Positions 8,359 through 16,008 of a stretch of DNA of 64,000 bases are shown in pieces. The position numbers and the translations under genes were made by a program. The stretch spans positions 1-64,000 of the forward strand of contig JAGZLR010000007.1 in assembly GCA_018364635.1 (NCBI GenBank), read 5' to 3'. The notes under the pieces were generated by a model. That model did no database searches and was not told the origin of the DNA. It worked only from the letters and a program-made list of their open reading frames with translations. Each line of letters opens with the position of its first letter. Positions within the stretch are counted from its first letter, which is position 1. This DNA is from Clostridiales bacterium (lineage in GTDB: Bacteria; Bacillota; Clostridia; Lachnospirales; Anaerotignaceae).

Positions 8359-10620
8359 TTAGAGACACTTACTCCATCCACAACTTTTACAGATATTACA
8401 GCCTTCTTCAAAAACAAGGACTTCTCCACATTCCGGACATATGACATGATTATCATCTGCTTCTTCTTTGACCCAAGGAAGTTTCGGTTTGGCAGGCCCT
8501 TCTCCTGTCTCTTTTTGATGCAAAAGCTCTGCCTGCATTTCTTTATACATATCCAATAAAGCATTTCCAACTGCCATTGGACAGCAGCTGCCTTTGCTTG
8601 TATCCTTCATCACCGCGCGGCGAACGGAATACGACGGACAAGAACCTGTAGAATTCAGTTGATCCACAATGCTGTAAATGTCAATCCCACCCCGAGCGCT
8701 AACAGAAATCATACGAGAAAGTCCAACCATAAAGTTATTACATCCTCCCGTAGACCCTTTGCTGAGATATGTTTCAACTAAATCCCCTGTATATGGGTCA
8801 AAAAATGCAGTACAGTGGAGACTACCGCAACCTGTAATCAATTTTCTCTTTTTACCAATCACATCATCTGTTACTTGAATAACATCTCCACGTTTCAACT
8901 CACCTGTTTCCCTCTGATCTTGCCCATCCACAGTCAAAATTCCTACTCTTTTACACCCATCTCTAAAAATCGTAATTCCTTTCAAACCTTTTTCATAAGC
9001 ATAAAGGTATAAATCTTCTGTCTCATCTATGGTAAACGTCTTTGGTACATTTACAGTGGAACTAATCGAGGCATCTATATGACTCTGCCAAACAGACTGC
9101 ATATCAATTCTTTGGTGATAATCCAATGTCATTGCTGTTACGAAAAACTCAGGAAGTTGAGAATCATCGTTTAATTCATGCTTCTTCATATAATTTTCTA
9201 CAATCCTTGTATACACCTTATAATAAACATCAGTCCCATGAAGAGATTCTGTCTTTCGTTCATAGTAGTTGGCAAAAATCGGCTCTATGCCTCCAGAAAT
9301 GCCAAGCATTGTGGATAATGTTCCTGTCGGGGCAATCGTCAAAAGCTGTGAATTCCTGATACCATATTGTTTTACCAATGCCGCAGTCTCAGCAGAAGTA
9401 TTCTCTAGGAAAAACGGTGTCTCCATAACATCTTTTTCATGATACATTGGATAAGGCCCCAATTCTTTTGCCAATAATGCTGATGCAGCAATCGCAGTGT
9501 CAGCCATAACAAAACCTAATTTATCGCAAAATTCTAGCGCATCTTGACTTCCATAAATCAATCCTAATTGAATTAGCATGTCTGCCAATCCCATAATACC
9601 CAAACCAATTTGACGCCAATTGGATACACTTTCTCTTTGCTCTTCCAGAGGATGCATAGTAAGCCCTTCTTCCAGCACTTCATTCATTCCTCGTACCGCA
9701 ATATGTACTGTTTTTTTAAACGCATCAAAATCAAATTCAGCCTCTGAAGTAAATGGATTGACTACAAATCGAGCAAGATTGATACTTCCCAAGAGGCAAC
9801 TGCCACCTGCTGGTAAAGGTTCTTCCGCACATGGATTTACTCCAGCAAAAGAAAACTCTTTTGTATTACTCAATAGATTCCATTCCTTCACACGATCCCA
9901 AAATAGGGCACCAGGTTCTCCGTAATCCCAATTTACCTCTGCGATATGCCTAAAAATTTCACGTGCATTCACAGCTTTTTCTATTACTTCTCCTGTAGCT
10001 TCACGATGATAGCACAGGGTGTAAAGCTCGTCCTTTTTAACTGCATCCATAAACTCATGGCTTAATCGAACAGAAATGTTTGCTTTTGTTACCTTTTCCA
10101 AATCTGTTTTTAAATCGATAAACTGTGGTAAATCTGGATGACTACAATCAATCGAAATCATTAAAGCTCCTCTACGACCATTCTGTCCAATCAGTTCCGT
10201 CACCATAGAATATAATGGCATAAATGAAACCGCACCGCTTGTCATTTTCGCTGCATTGTTAATCTTTGCTCCCATCGGCGCTAGCTTTGAAATATCAACG
10301 CCGCAACCGCCTCCATAGCTATATGTTCGCGCTAATTTTTTAGCACAGTCAAATATACTCTCTAAGTTATCTTCTGGCGGTTCAACAACATAACAGTTGG
10401 AAAGGCTTACCTTTTTCCCAATATTCTCTAGCCCTCGATTTGCTAAAATTCTGCCTCCAAACAGAAATTTTTTTTCTTTTATTAAGGAAGCTATCTCCTG
10501 ATTGCCTCCGCTGATTCTAGCCAACCATTGATCGAAGCTCTCTCCTTCATGACAATATTTTCTTTGCCAAATGTCCTCTCCCAACTGATTGTCTTCCTCC
10601 AGCCATTCATTTGCAAGCAT
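8359..10620 (-). CDS. nrdJ: Adenosylcobalamin-dependent (class II) ribonucleotide reductase
   Basis: 753 aa, typical for single-chain NrdJ. It reduces ribonucleotides to deoxyribonucleotides using B12 and needs no oxygen. Motifs: FLFGGRILANRG, SLSNCYVV (cysteine of the redox pair), YGGGCGVDIS, the active-site loop NPCAEEPLPAGGSC with LLGSINLA, APTGTLS, a TSCPD region near residues 610-690 (KGSTGGCNNFMVGLSR), and a C-terminal zinc ribbon with CPECGE and CKSCGWSKC, which carries the shuttle cysteines. AGGAGG lies 10 nt before the ATG. The promoter region has NrdR-box-like sites, consistent with repression by NrdR. The gene is monocistronic. Confidence 0.97.
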   Translation of the reverse strand: MLANEWLEEDNQLGEDIWQRKYCHEGESFDQWLARISGGNQEIASLIKEKKFLFGGRILANRGLENIGKKVSLSNCYVVEPPEDNLESIFDCAKKLARTYSYGGGCGVDISKLAPMGAKINNAAKMTSGAVSFMPLYSMVTELIGQNGRRGALMISIDCSHPDLPQFIDLKTDLEKVTKANISVRLSHEFMDAVKKDELYTLCYHREATGEVIEKAVNAREIFRHIAEVNWDYGEPGALFWDRVKEWNLLSNTKEFSFAGVNPCAEEPLPAGGSCLLGSINLARFVVNPFTSEAEFDFDAFKKTVHIAVRGMNEVLEEGLTMHPLEEQRESVSNWRQIGLGIMGLADMLIQLGLIYGSQDALEFCDKLGFVMADTAIAASALLAKELGPYPMYHEKDVMETPFFLENTSAETAALVKQYGIRNSQLLTIAPTGTLSTMLGISGGIEPIFANYYERKTESLHGTDVYYKVYTRIVENYMKKHELNDDSQLPEFFVTAMTLDYHQRIDMQSVWQSHIDASISSTVNVPKTFTIDETEDLYLYAYEKGLKGITIFRDGCKRVGILTVDGQDQRETGELKRGDVIQVTDDVIGKKRKLITGCGSLHCTAFFDPYTGDLVETYLSKGSTGGCNNFMVGLSRMISVSARGGIDIYSIVDQLNSTGSCPSYSVRRAVMKDTSKGSCCPMAVGNALLDMYKEMQAELLHQKETGEGPAKPKLPWVKEEADDNHVICPECGEVLVFEEGCNICKSCGWSKCL

Positions 10621-10641
10621 TTTCCTGCTTCCTCCTTTTTT

Positions 10642-10691
10642 CTATATATTGTATATTTTAACATTATAGTATTCTATATATAGATCGTCAA
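10642..10691 (-). promoter_or_regulatory. nrdJ promoter with two NrdR-box-like sites
   Basis: On the minus strand TTGACG (forward 10686-10691) and TATAAT (forward 10663-10668) are 17 bp apart. Two CWATATATWG-type palindromic cores lie at forward 10674-10683 (inside the spacer) and 10642-10651 (downstream of -10). They are displaced by exactly 32 bp, three helical turns, the spacing known for paired NrdR boxes. The outer bases match the ACAC...GTGT consensus poorly. Confidence 0.65.
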
Positions 10692-10743
10692 TGGATATAT
10701 TTTGTCAAAACTAAACTTTACATGACATTTCATGATTTGGAAA

Positions 10744-10795
10744 CAAAAAAGAAACAGGCCTATTTCCAGTCCTTGTACAGAAAATATACCTGTTT
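10744..10795 (-). terminator. Probable terminator of DUF454 gene
   Basis: On the minus strand AAACAGG (forward 10789-10795) pairs with CCTGTTT (forward 10752-10758) over an imperfect, partly paired interior, followed by CTTTTTT. Confidence 0.6.
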
Positions 10796-10812
10796 TAAAT
10801 TTTTCTATATGT

Positions 10813-11178
10813 TTACTTTTTTGTTTTTATAATAAACCAAATACAGATTGTATATAGAAGCCATACAAACAAAAGTCCCCAACGGACAGCTGGAAAAAAA
10901 GCTTTTGCAAGAAAAAACAAAATTGTCATTGTCATTGTGATTCCAATCGTACACAATAGTTTTGTTTTTACTCTCATTCCACTATCCGTAGAATCCTTTT
11001 CAAAGTATTTTTGATATATCTTTGTCGAAAGAATCCATTGATGGAATCGAGGGCTCCCCTTATTAAAACAAAAAAAGGCTGCAAGCCAAAAGGGGATTGC
11101 CGGTATGACAGGCAAAACCGCCCCCATTAGAGCAAGCAGTACAGCAAGAATACCAGCAATGATATAAAGAATTCTCAT
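10813..11178 (-). CDS. DUF454 (YbaN-like) small inner-membrane protein
   Basis: 121 aa from ATG 11178. Three or four hydrophobic stretches and the family hallmark near the N-terminus: GAVLPVIPAIPFWLAAFFCF, followed by a basic, aromatic loop (GSPRFHQWILSTKIYQKYF). The family is widespread and of unknown function. A longer frame begins at a TTG (11208), but AGAAGGG a few bases before 11178 supports the shorter start. It is encoded alone, with a terminator downstream. Confidence 0.85.
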   Translation of the reverse strand: MRILYIIAGILAVLLALMGAVLPVIPAIPFWLAAFFCFNKGSPRFHQWILSTKIYQKYFEKDSTDSGMRVKTKLLCTIGITMTMTILFFLAKAFFPAVRWGLLFVWLLYTICIWFIIKTKK

Positions 11179-11302
11179 ATTTTTCCCTTCTCTTGTCTTC
11201 TGATACAAATCAACTACTTCAATGTTTCAAGCATAACGTCTTCTCTTTCAATCTAATAACTTTAGCAGTTCATTTCAAAACTCATATAAAGATAACTTTC
11301 CA

Positions 11303-12709
11303 TCAACCAGTAATCTGTAAAAAACCGATTAAAAATATCCATGTTAATCCGTAGTATGTGACAACTGCAACCAAATCATTGACAGTTGTAATCAAAGGTC
11401 CACTGGCAACTGCAGGGTCAATTTTTATACTTTGAAAGAACAAAGGGATAACAGTTCCTACCAAACTGGATATCACCATAGATAACAAAAGCGCAACTCC
11501 AATACAACCCGAAACCGCATATGAAAATCCGAAAGTTTTTGCCTTAAATATCCAAATAAAAAGCCCTATAAAAATAAATGCTGCAACTCCTAATATCAAT
11601 CCGTTAAAAAAACCTACCTTAATCTCTTTTTTTACCAAACAAAACTTCTGTGAAGAATCAATGGCACCATCTGTCAACACACGAATTGTAACAGCCAAAG
11701 ATTGTGTCCCAACATTTCCTGCCATGTCCAATATCAAAGATTGAAAACAGACAATAAGAGTCAATTGACTTACCACTGATTCAAATAAGCCAACAACAGA
11801 AGATACAATCAGACCTAACCCTAACAACACAATCAGCCAAGGCATTCTCTTTTTTACACTTTCTAACAACGTTTCCTTTAAATCTTCCTCTTCCGTCAAA
11901 CCAGCAAACTTTGCATAATCCTCTCCCATCTCATCATCCAGCACATCCACAATATCGTCCATTGTGATAACCCCGACGATTCGCTGATTTTCATCCAGTA
12001 CAGGGATAGACTCTTCTGCATAGTCTCTCAATTTACCAAGACAGTACTCCGTTTTTTCATCAGCATATACATAAGGATAATTTTCCGAAGTAATCTTGTC
12101 AAGCAAAACTCCTTCTCTTGCTGTAATCAAATCTTTCAGCTCAATTGCTCCATAAAATGTACCACCTTGTTCTGTCACATAAATCATATAAATATTATCG
12201 TTTTTTCCAGCTTGCTCTACCAGTGATTTCATCGCCTGACGGATAGTACTGCCACGCTGGATTACGATAAAATTTGTGGCCATATAACTACCGATTTCAT
12301 CTTCAGAAAAAGAACGAATTAGACAGATATCACGTTTTGGCTGGTCTTTCATAAGACTGATTAAATCATCCCTCGTCGAAGTTTCCATATCCTCCAATAA
12401 ATCTACAGCATCATCGGCGTCCATAGATTCAAGAAGACTTGCCGCTTGTTTTTGATCCATCTCATTTAAATACTTCTGTGCATCTTCCAGATAAGAAAAA
12501 ACTTCCGACATCCATTCTACACCTAAGATTTTGTATAGTTTTTCCCGTTCTTTTTCTGTCAAATATTTCATTGCCTCAGCAATGTCATTTTCGTGATAAT
12601 TCTGTAACTTTTCCCTGATTTCATTATCAGTAAACTCACTTTTTAAAATTTGAGCAATTTCTTGTGTGTAATTTGGCATACTATATGCTTTTTTTCTATT
12701 CATTTCCAT
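11303..12709 (-). CDS. mgtE: Magnesium transporter MgtE
   Basis: 468 aa. It has the full MgtE order: an acidic N domain of superhelical repeats (residues 15-135, with DADDAVDLLEDM), two CBS domains (about 140-265; ITMDDIVDVLDDEMGEDYAKF), then a C-terminal membrane domain with five hydrophobic helices including the conserved pore region DMAGNVGTQSLAVTIR. The family is a homodimeric Mg2+ channel gated by cytosolic Mg2+ on the CBS and N domains. Expression should be controlled by the M-box riboswitch upstream. AGGAG lies 8 nt before the ATG; a start-stop ATGTAA sits between them. A 31-codon ORF occupies the leader. Confidence 0.97.
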   Translation of the reverse strand: MEMNRKKAYSMPNYTQEIAQILKSEFTDNEIREKLQNYHENDIAEAMKYLTEKEREKLYKILGVEWMSEVFSYLEDAQKYLNEMDQKQAASLLESMDADDAVDLLEDMETSTRDDLISLMKDQPKRDICLIRSFSEDEIGSYMATNFIVIQRGSTIRQAMKSLVEQAGKNDNIYMIYVTEQGGTFYGAIELKDLITAREGVLLDKITSENYPYVYADEKTEYCLGKLRDYAEESIPVLDENQRIVGVITMDDIVDVLDDEMGEDYAKFAGLTEEEDLKETLLESVKKRMPWLIVLLGLGLIVSSVVGLFESVVSQLTLIVCFQSLILDMAGNVGTQSLAVTIRVLTDGAIDSSQKFCLVKKEIKVGFFNGLILGVAAFIFIGLFIWIFKAKTFGFSYAVSGCIGVALLLSMVISSLVGTVIPLFFQSIKIDPAVASGPLITTVNDLVAVVTYYGLTWIFLIGFLQITG

Positions 12710-12729
12710 CTTACATGCTCCTTTCTAAT

Positions 12730-12762
12730 GGTAATTTGGGGCGAAAGCCTTTGTAATTTACC
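12730..12762 (-). other. Secondary hairpin just upstream of mgtE
   Basis: GGTAATTT (12730-12737) and AATTTACC (12755-12762) pair with one mismatch and enclose an inner GGC/GCC stem. There is no T-run, so it is not a terminator. It lies between the short leader ORF and the mgtE ribosome binding site and could be an additional control element; this is inference. Confidence 0.35.
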
Positions 12763-12800
12763 AGCAGGAATTTTTCAGACAGAAATCAGTCCCACACTTT

Positions 12801-12896
12801 TTATCTAAAGGATAGAGGTAGGGCATGGACATTTCTTTTCATTCGTGTCATACTTTCCTGCCGGATGTTAGATCGGCCTTTATCATCACTATCCAT
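12801..12896 (-). CDS. Candidate 31-codon leader ORF between M-box and mgtE
   Basis: ATG at 12896, TAA at 12801-12803, 31 residues. AGGTGA, a strong match to the anti-Shine-Dalgarno sequence, ends 5 nt before the ATG, and the ribosome binding site begins right after the T-run of the riboswitch terminator, so it is translated only when the riboswitch permits read-through. The peptide begins MDSDDKGRSNIR and ends HALPLSFR: acidic at the N-terminus, basic in the middle. It is not translationally coupled to mgtE (91 nt gap). I do not recognise it. It could be chance, a small protein, or a regulatory leader peptide; its position and ribosome binding site argue against pure chance. Confidence 0.45.
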   Translation of the reverse strand: MDSDDKGRSNIRQESMTRMKRNVHALPLSFR

Positions 12897-12913
12897 ACCT
12901 CTCACCTCTTTCG

Positions 12914-12954
12914 CAAAAAAATCCTTATTACGGCCTGAACCGCAATAAGGATTT
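12914..12954 (-). terminator. Riboswitch-controlled terminator of mgtE leader
   Basis: On the minus strand AAATCCTTATTGCGG pairs with CCGTAATAAGGATTT followed by a T7 run; a 15-bp stem with a GU pair or mismatch. It sits immediately 3' of the M-box aptamer and is the expected expression platform: high Mg2+ leads to termination. Confidence 0.85.
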
Positions 12955-12961
12955 CACTTTT

Positions 12962-13125
12962 GCCTTCTTGTCGTTCAAGCTTTAGCTTCATGGGGCGATG
13001 AAAATTACATTATTTTACGCCTTATTTTTTCCGACGTAAACTGTTGACCAATTTGGGAGTGTCTCCACTCACAAACGGCAGCAATCCGTATCCCCATGGT
13101 AGCCTCACCTACCGAATCATTTTGT
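12962..13125 (-). ncRNA. M-box (ykoK-type) Mg2+ riboswitch
   Basis: The minus-strand RNA shows the conserved M-box blocks in order: GGUGAGGCU (forward complement 13101-13109), GCUGCC (13077-13082), GGUCAACAG (13041-13049) and a 3' AAGCUUGAAC-like closing strand near 12970-12985. It is followed by a strong terminator and then mgtE, the classic target. Aptamer ends are approximate. Confidence 0.93.
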
Positions 13126-13129
13126 ACAT

Positions 13130-13158
13130 AATCTAACACCATGCTTCAAAAAAGTCAA
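13130..13158 (-). promoter_or_regulatory. Predicted promoter of the M-box/mgtE transcript
   Basis: On the minus strand TTGACT (forward 13153-13158), 17 bp, TAGATT (forward 13130-13135), ending just before the aptamer. Confidence 0.7.
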
Positions 13159-13287
13159 CTATATACAAAAAAATCAACCTTAAATTTTTCTTACGTCTTC
13201 GATTAAAGATTCCCTTAAATTTCAAAAAAATTTTATATGCTTCTTCATACCCTCTCAGCAATCCCTCAAAAAATAGTGATTTGCATT

Positions 13288-13315
13288 ATAAAAGTCCAGC
13301 TAATTTAGCCGGACT
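13288..13315 (-). terminator. Terminator of spoIIID
   Basis: AGTCC-x-GCTAA / TTAGC-x-GGACT stem with one internal mismatch; T-rich on the minus strand. The gap to the mgtE promoter (13159-13287) is AT-rich with nothing else clear. Confidence 0.65.
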
Positions 13316-13322
13316 CTTATTT

Positions 13323-13574
13323 TTAATTTTGATTCTGGTACTTTTTCTTTGTTGCCATGCCGCCTCTAATATGACGTTCAGCCTTATTTACCTCCAAAAT
13401 TCGTCGTACATCAGATGCCAACGCAGGATTAATATGAGCTAGACGATCTGTAATATCCTTATGGACTGTACTTTTACTGATCCCAAATTTTTTTGCTGTT
13501 TCTCTTACAGTTGCTTTTGAATCCACAATAAAATTAGCTACTTCCACAGCTCTTTCTTCTATATAATTTTTCAT
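13323..13574 (-). CDS. spoIIID: Sporulation transcriptional regulator SpoIIID
   Basis: 83 aa, the normal size. It matches the family closely: an N-terminal MKNYIEERAVEVANFIV, then a helix-turn-helix KATVRETAKKFGISKSTVHKD, followed by the basic C-terminal region with HIRGGMATKKKYQ. SpoIIID is a DNA-binding activator/repressor in the mother cell during stage III sporulation. Its presence indicates an endospore-forming lineage. The Shine-Dalgarno site is weak (GGTTG), and I could not find a convincing sigma-E promoter upstream. No neighbouring spo gene is linked. Confidence 0.95.
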   Translation of the reverse strand: MKNYIEERAVEVANFIVDSKATVRETAKKFGISKSTVHKDITDRLAHINPALASDVRRILEVNKAERHIRGGMATKKKYQNQN

Positions 13575-13652
13575 ACAACCACATCAGAACAATTTGTTTA
13601 GAAAATATATATGTTGTTTGGTTGATGAAAATTACTCTTCTATGACTAATCG

Positions 13653-14486
13653 CTATAGATAAAAATGCTCATCCCGTTTCATAGTTTCAATCACATCATT
13701 TTTTTGCAAATACAAAATATATTCCCGCGGAGATTTTCCGCACACTTTTTTAAATACTTTAGAAAAATAATTTCCACAGGAAAATCCCACAGCAAGTGCA
13801 GTCATTTCAATATCCGTCTCTCCTCCAGCGAATAACCCCTTAGCTGCCTCAATACGCTGTGCCATCAAAAACTTCCATGGTGAAACGCCTAAAGCGGCAG
13901 TAAACTCTCTGATTAAATAATTTTTTGATACACCTACTAGTTCTGCTAGTTCGTCCATACTGACAATGTAAGGGTAACGTTCTTCCATAAGTTCTAACGT
14001 CCTTTTGACCAACTTCGTGTACTGTTTCGGCTTTTTCATACGAATTCCCTGAATAAAGCGCATCAATATCTGATAGCCTTTTGCTGAATTCTCTGTCATG
14101 TCTTGTGGCGCATAGTCTGGAATTATTTCTAAAAATTCCGATATAGAAGGCGGTGAAAACACAAAAAAACCATCCTCACATAATCCTTCCAGCACTTTCT
14201 CAGCAACATAACCGCTTAACGCAATTTGACAACAATCAAAATTCCCAACAGCATGGAATACTGGCAATTGATCCCCTCTACAGACAAGAACCTGACCATT
14301 GAGAAGAAATGTTTCATATAGATTGTGTTTCACTTTCCACTGTCCAGCTTTTAAAAAAAGTAAAATAAAACCTCCTTGGCTCTCCATTTTGACTTTCGAA
14401 ATCTCGTCAGTGCGAATCACATATTTCAACCAAAGTATTTGCCGGACAGTATCCTCCATAAAATTTTCTTTTTTATTTAATTCCAT
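13653..14486 (-). CDS. AraC-family regulator of the adjacent sugar locus
   Basis: 277 aa. The N-terminal 1-150 region is a cupin-like sensor (GGFILLFLKAGQWKVKH ... GQVLVCRGDQLPVFH), and the C-terminal 100 residues a standard double HTH (MDELAELVGVSKNYLIREF; AVGFSCGNYFSKVFKKVCGKSPREYI). It is divergent from the sugar ABC ATPase gene, so it is the obvious candidate activator of the 14.6-23 kb locus. Tandem 10-bp direct repeats near the kinase promoter are the kind of site AraC proteins use. Either TTG 14489 or ATG 14486 could start; AAAGGG is upstream. No terminator is evident after the stop. Confidence 0.9.
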   Translation of the reverse strand: MELNKKENFMEDTVRQILWLKYVIRTDEISKVKMESQGGFILLFLKAGQWKVKHNLYETFLLNGQVLVCRGDQLPVFHAVGNFDCCQIALSGYVAEKVLEGLCEDGFFVFSPPSISEFLEIIPDYAPQDMTENSAKGYQILMRFIQGIRMKKPKQYTKLVKRTLELMEERYPYIVSMDELAELVGVSKNYLIREFTAALGVSPWKFLMAQRIEAAKGLFAGGETDIEMTALAVGFSCGNYFSKVFKKVCGKSPREYILYLQKNDVIETMKRDEHFYL

Positions 14487-14520
14487 CAATATATTACCCT
14501 TTCATATCAATATTTCAACG

Positions 14521-14549
14521 TTGTAGTCTTACATTACTGATGATATATT
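14521..14549 (+). promoter_or_regulatory. Possible promoter of the ABC ATPase gene
   Basis: TTGTAG (14521-14526), 17 bp, TATATT (14544-14549). The next feature downstream is an inverted repeat (14567-14588), well placed as an operator. Confidence 0.45.
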
Positions 14550-14566
14550 TATATTATAAAGAAAAA

Positions 14567-14588
14567 ATTGATAAGAATCTATATCAAT
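14567..14588. promoter_or_regulatory. ATTGATA-N8-TATCAAT inverted repeat, candidate operator
   Basis: ATTGATA (14567-14573) and TATCAAT (14582-14588) are exact inverted arms. Related elements occur at 14505-14512 (ATATCAAT) and 15883-15894 (TTGATATATCAA), all within the control regions of the same sugar locus, suggesting a shared regulator, either the AraC-type or the DeoR-type protein encoded at its two ends. Confidence 0.5.
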
Positions 14589-14624
14589 ATTTTACTCATC
14601 ATTCTAGAAAGGATCGTGATTGAT

Positions 14625-15722
14625 TTGGCGAGTATTACATTAAAAAACATTGTAAAAGAATATGATGGAGGCGTAAAGGCCGTCAGCGACTTTAATCTTG
14701 AAATCCAAGATAAAGAGTTTATTATTTTAGTCGGTCCATCTGGATGTGGAAAATCTACCACACTGCGCATGATTGCCGGTCTTGAGGAAATCTCCTCAGG
14801 CGAACTGTATATCGGCGATAAGTTAGTAAACGATGTAGCCCCAAAAGATAGAGATATTGCTATGGTATTTCAAAATTATGCTTTATATCCTCACATGAGT
14901 GTGTATAAAAATATGGCGTTCGGACTCACATTGCGGAAAGTTCCAAAAGATGTCATTGATGCCAAAGTGAAAGAAGCAGCAAAAATACTTGATATTGAGC
15001 ACCTACTGGACAGAAAACCAAAACAACTGTCAGGCGGACAGCGTCAGCGTGTCGCTTTGGGAAGAGCAATGGTTCGGGACCCTGCTGTTTTCCTCCTTGA
15101 CGAACCTCTTAGCAATCTGGATGCAAAACTTCGTACACAGATGAGAACTGAGATTACAAAACTTCATAAGAAATTAGGAACTACCTTTGTCTATGTTACA
15201 CATGACCAAGTTGAAGCTATGACCATGGGCGACCGGATTGTAGTTATGAAAGACGGAATCATACAGCAGGTTGACACACCACAAAACCTTTATTCCAGTC
15301 CAGCGAATCTATTTGTTGCCGGTTTTATTGGCTCTCCTCAGATGAATTTTATCGATGGAACTCTGAAAGAAGAAAATGGAACTTACTACGTTCTATTTGG
15401 TGAATACAAAATACCAGTAGAAATTACAGACGAATGTAAAAATAATGTTTCAAGCTATTTAAATCAAACAGTGATATTAGGCGTTCGTGCAGAAAATATT
15501 AATATAAATAATGATCCTGATGGCAATCAAGCTACGGTTGAATTAGCCGAACTTATGGGCTCTGAAACATTAGTATATTTAGACTTTGGAGGATCAAAAG
15601 TAGTTGCAAGACAAAACGGCGAATGTGGTATCAGGGATGGACAACATGTTTCTATCTGTCCACAAAAAAATAGAGTTCACCTTTTTGACAAAGAATCCAA
15701 AGTTGCTATAAAAATTAGATAA
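14625..15722 (+). CDS. Sugar ABC transporter ATP-binding protein (MsmK/UgpC type)
   Basis: 365 aa from a TTG codon at 14625, where the usual MASITLKN-type start of this family begins. Walker A GPSGCGKST, Q-loop MVFQNYALYPHMSV, signature LSGGQRQRVALG, Walker B FLLDEPLSNLDAKL, H-loop YVTHDQ, then a C-terminal TOBE/regulatory domain (about 235-365). Such ATPases energise CUT1 importers for oligosaccharides, polyols or glycerol phosphate, and this one presumably pairs with the two permeases at 19.1 and 21.3 kb. A terminator-like hairpin separates it from the rest. AAAGGA lies about 11 nt upstream of the TTG; GTG 14616 is an alternative. Confidence 0.95.
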   Translation: MASITLKNIVKEYDGGVKAVSDFNLEIQDKEFIILVGPSGCGKSTTLRMIAGLEEISSGELYIGDKLVNDVAPKDRDIAMVFQNYALYPHMSVYKNMAFGLTLRKVPKDVIDAKVKEAAKILDIEHLLDRKPKQLSGGQRQRVALGRAMVRDPAVFLLDEPLSNLDAKLRTQMRTEITKLHKKLGTTFVYVTHDQVEAMTMGDRIVVMKDGIIQQVDTPQNLYSSPANLFVAGFIGSPQMNFIDGTLKEENGTYYVLFGEYKIPVEITDECKNNVSSYLNQTVILGVRAENININNDPDGNQATVELAELMGSETLVYLDFGGSKVVARQNGECGIRDGQHVSICPQKNRVHLFDKESKVAIKIR

Positions 15723-15819
15723 TCGATATATAACCCTTAATTATGATTTAATTTGATTAGAATTGATAAAAATTTCTTGACTTTTTTCCATTTTTATACT
15801 ATCTTATTAATAGACAAGC

Positions 15820-15860
15820 GAAGGTGCTGCACAATTTAGTTTGCGGCACCTTTTCGTTTA
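15820..15860 (+). terminator. Terminator or attenuator after ABC ATPase gene
   Basis: GAAGGTGC / GCACCTTTTC hairpin with a short T-run. A TTGACT-17-TATCTT pair at 15777-15805 lies just ahead, so the hairpin could also end a very short transcript; I favour a terminator of the ATPase gene. Confidence 0.6.
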
Positions 15861-15882
15861 ATCGTTGATTTATATTGATTTT

Positions 15883-15894
15883 TTGATATATCAA
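15883..15894. promoter_or_regulatory. TTGATATATCAA palindrome, candidate operator
   Basis: A perfect 12-bp palindrome upstream of the kinase operon, sharing the TATCAA half-site with the repeat at 14567-14588; a further ATTGAT half-site is at 15874-15879. Confidence 0.45.
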
Positions 15895-15930
15895 TATGAG
15901 TAAATTTTCATTTTATCCGTATGTAATGCT

Positions 15931-15963
15931 TGAATCATTTTGAATCATTTTGTCTCATATAAT
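15931..15963 (+). promoter_or_regulatory. Kinase operon promoter with tandem 10-bp direct repeats
   Basis: TGAATCATTT is repeated perfectly in tandem (15931-15940 and 15941-15950), followed by TATAAT at 15958-15963. No good -35 sits 17 bp before the -10; the repeats cover that place. This is the arrangement expected for an activator-dependent promoter, and AraC-family proteins bind such direct repeats. Confidence 0.55.
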
Positions 15964-16008
15964 TTCTTATATGAAGCATTATCTCGGACATTAAGGAGGT
16001 ATCTCTAT

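Noticed and set aside
12703..12716. ATGTAA start-stop before mgtE as a regulatory mini-ORF
   Set aside because: Shine-Dalgarno spacing to this ATG is only 1 nt; the real spacing fits the mgtE ATG.
15777..15805. TTGACT-17-TATCTT promoter producing a tiny RNA ended at 15860
   Set aside because: The -10 is weak and the hairpin is better explained as the terminator of the ABC ATPase gene.
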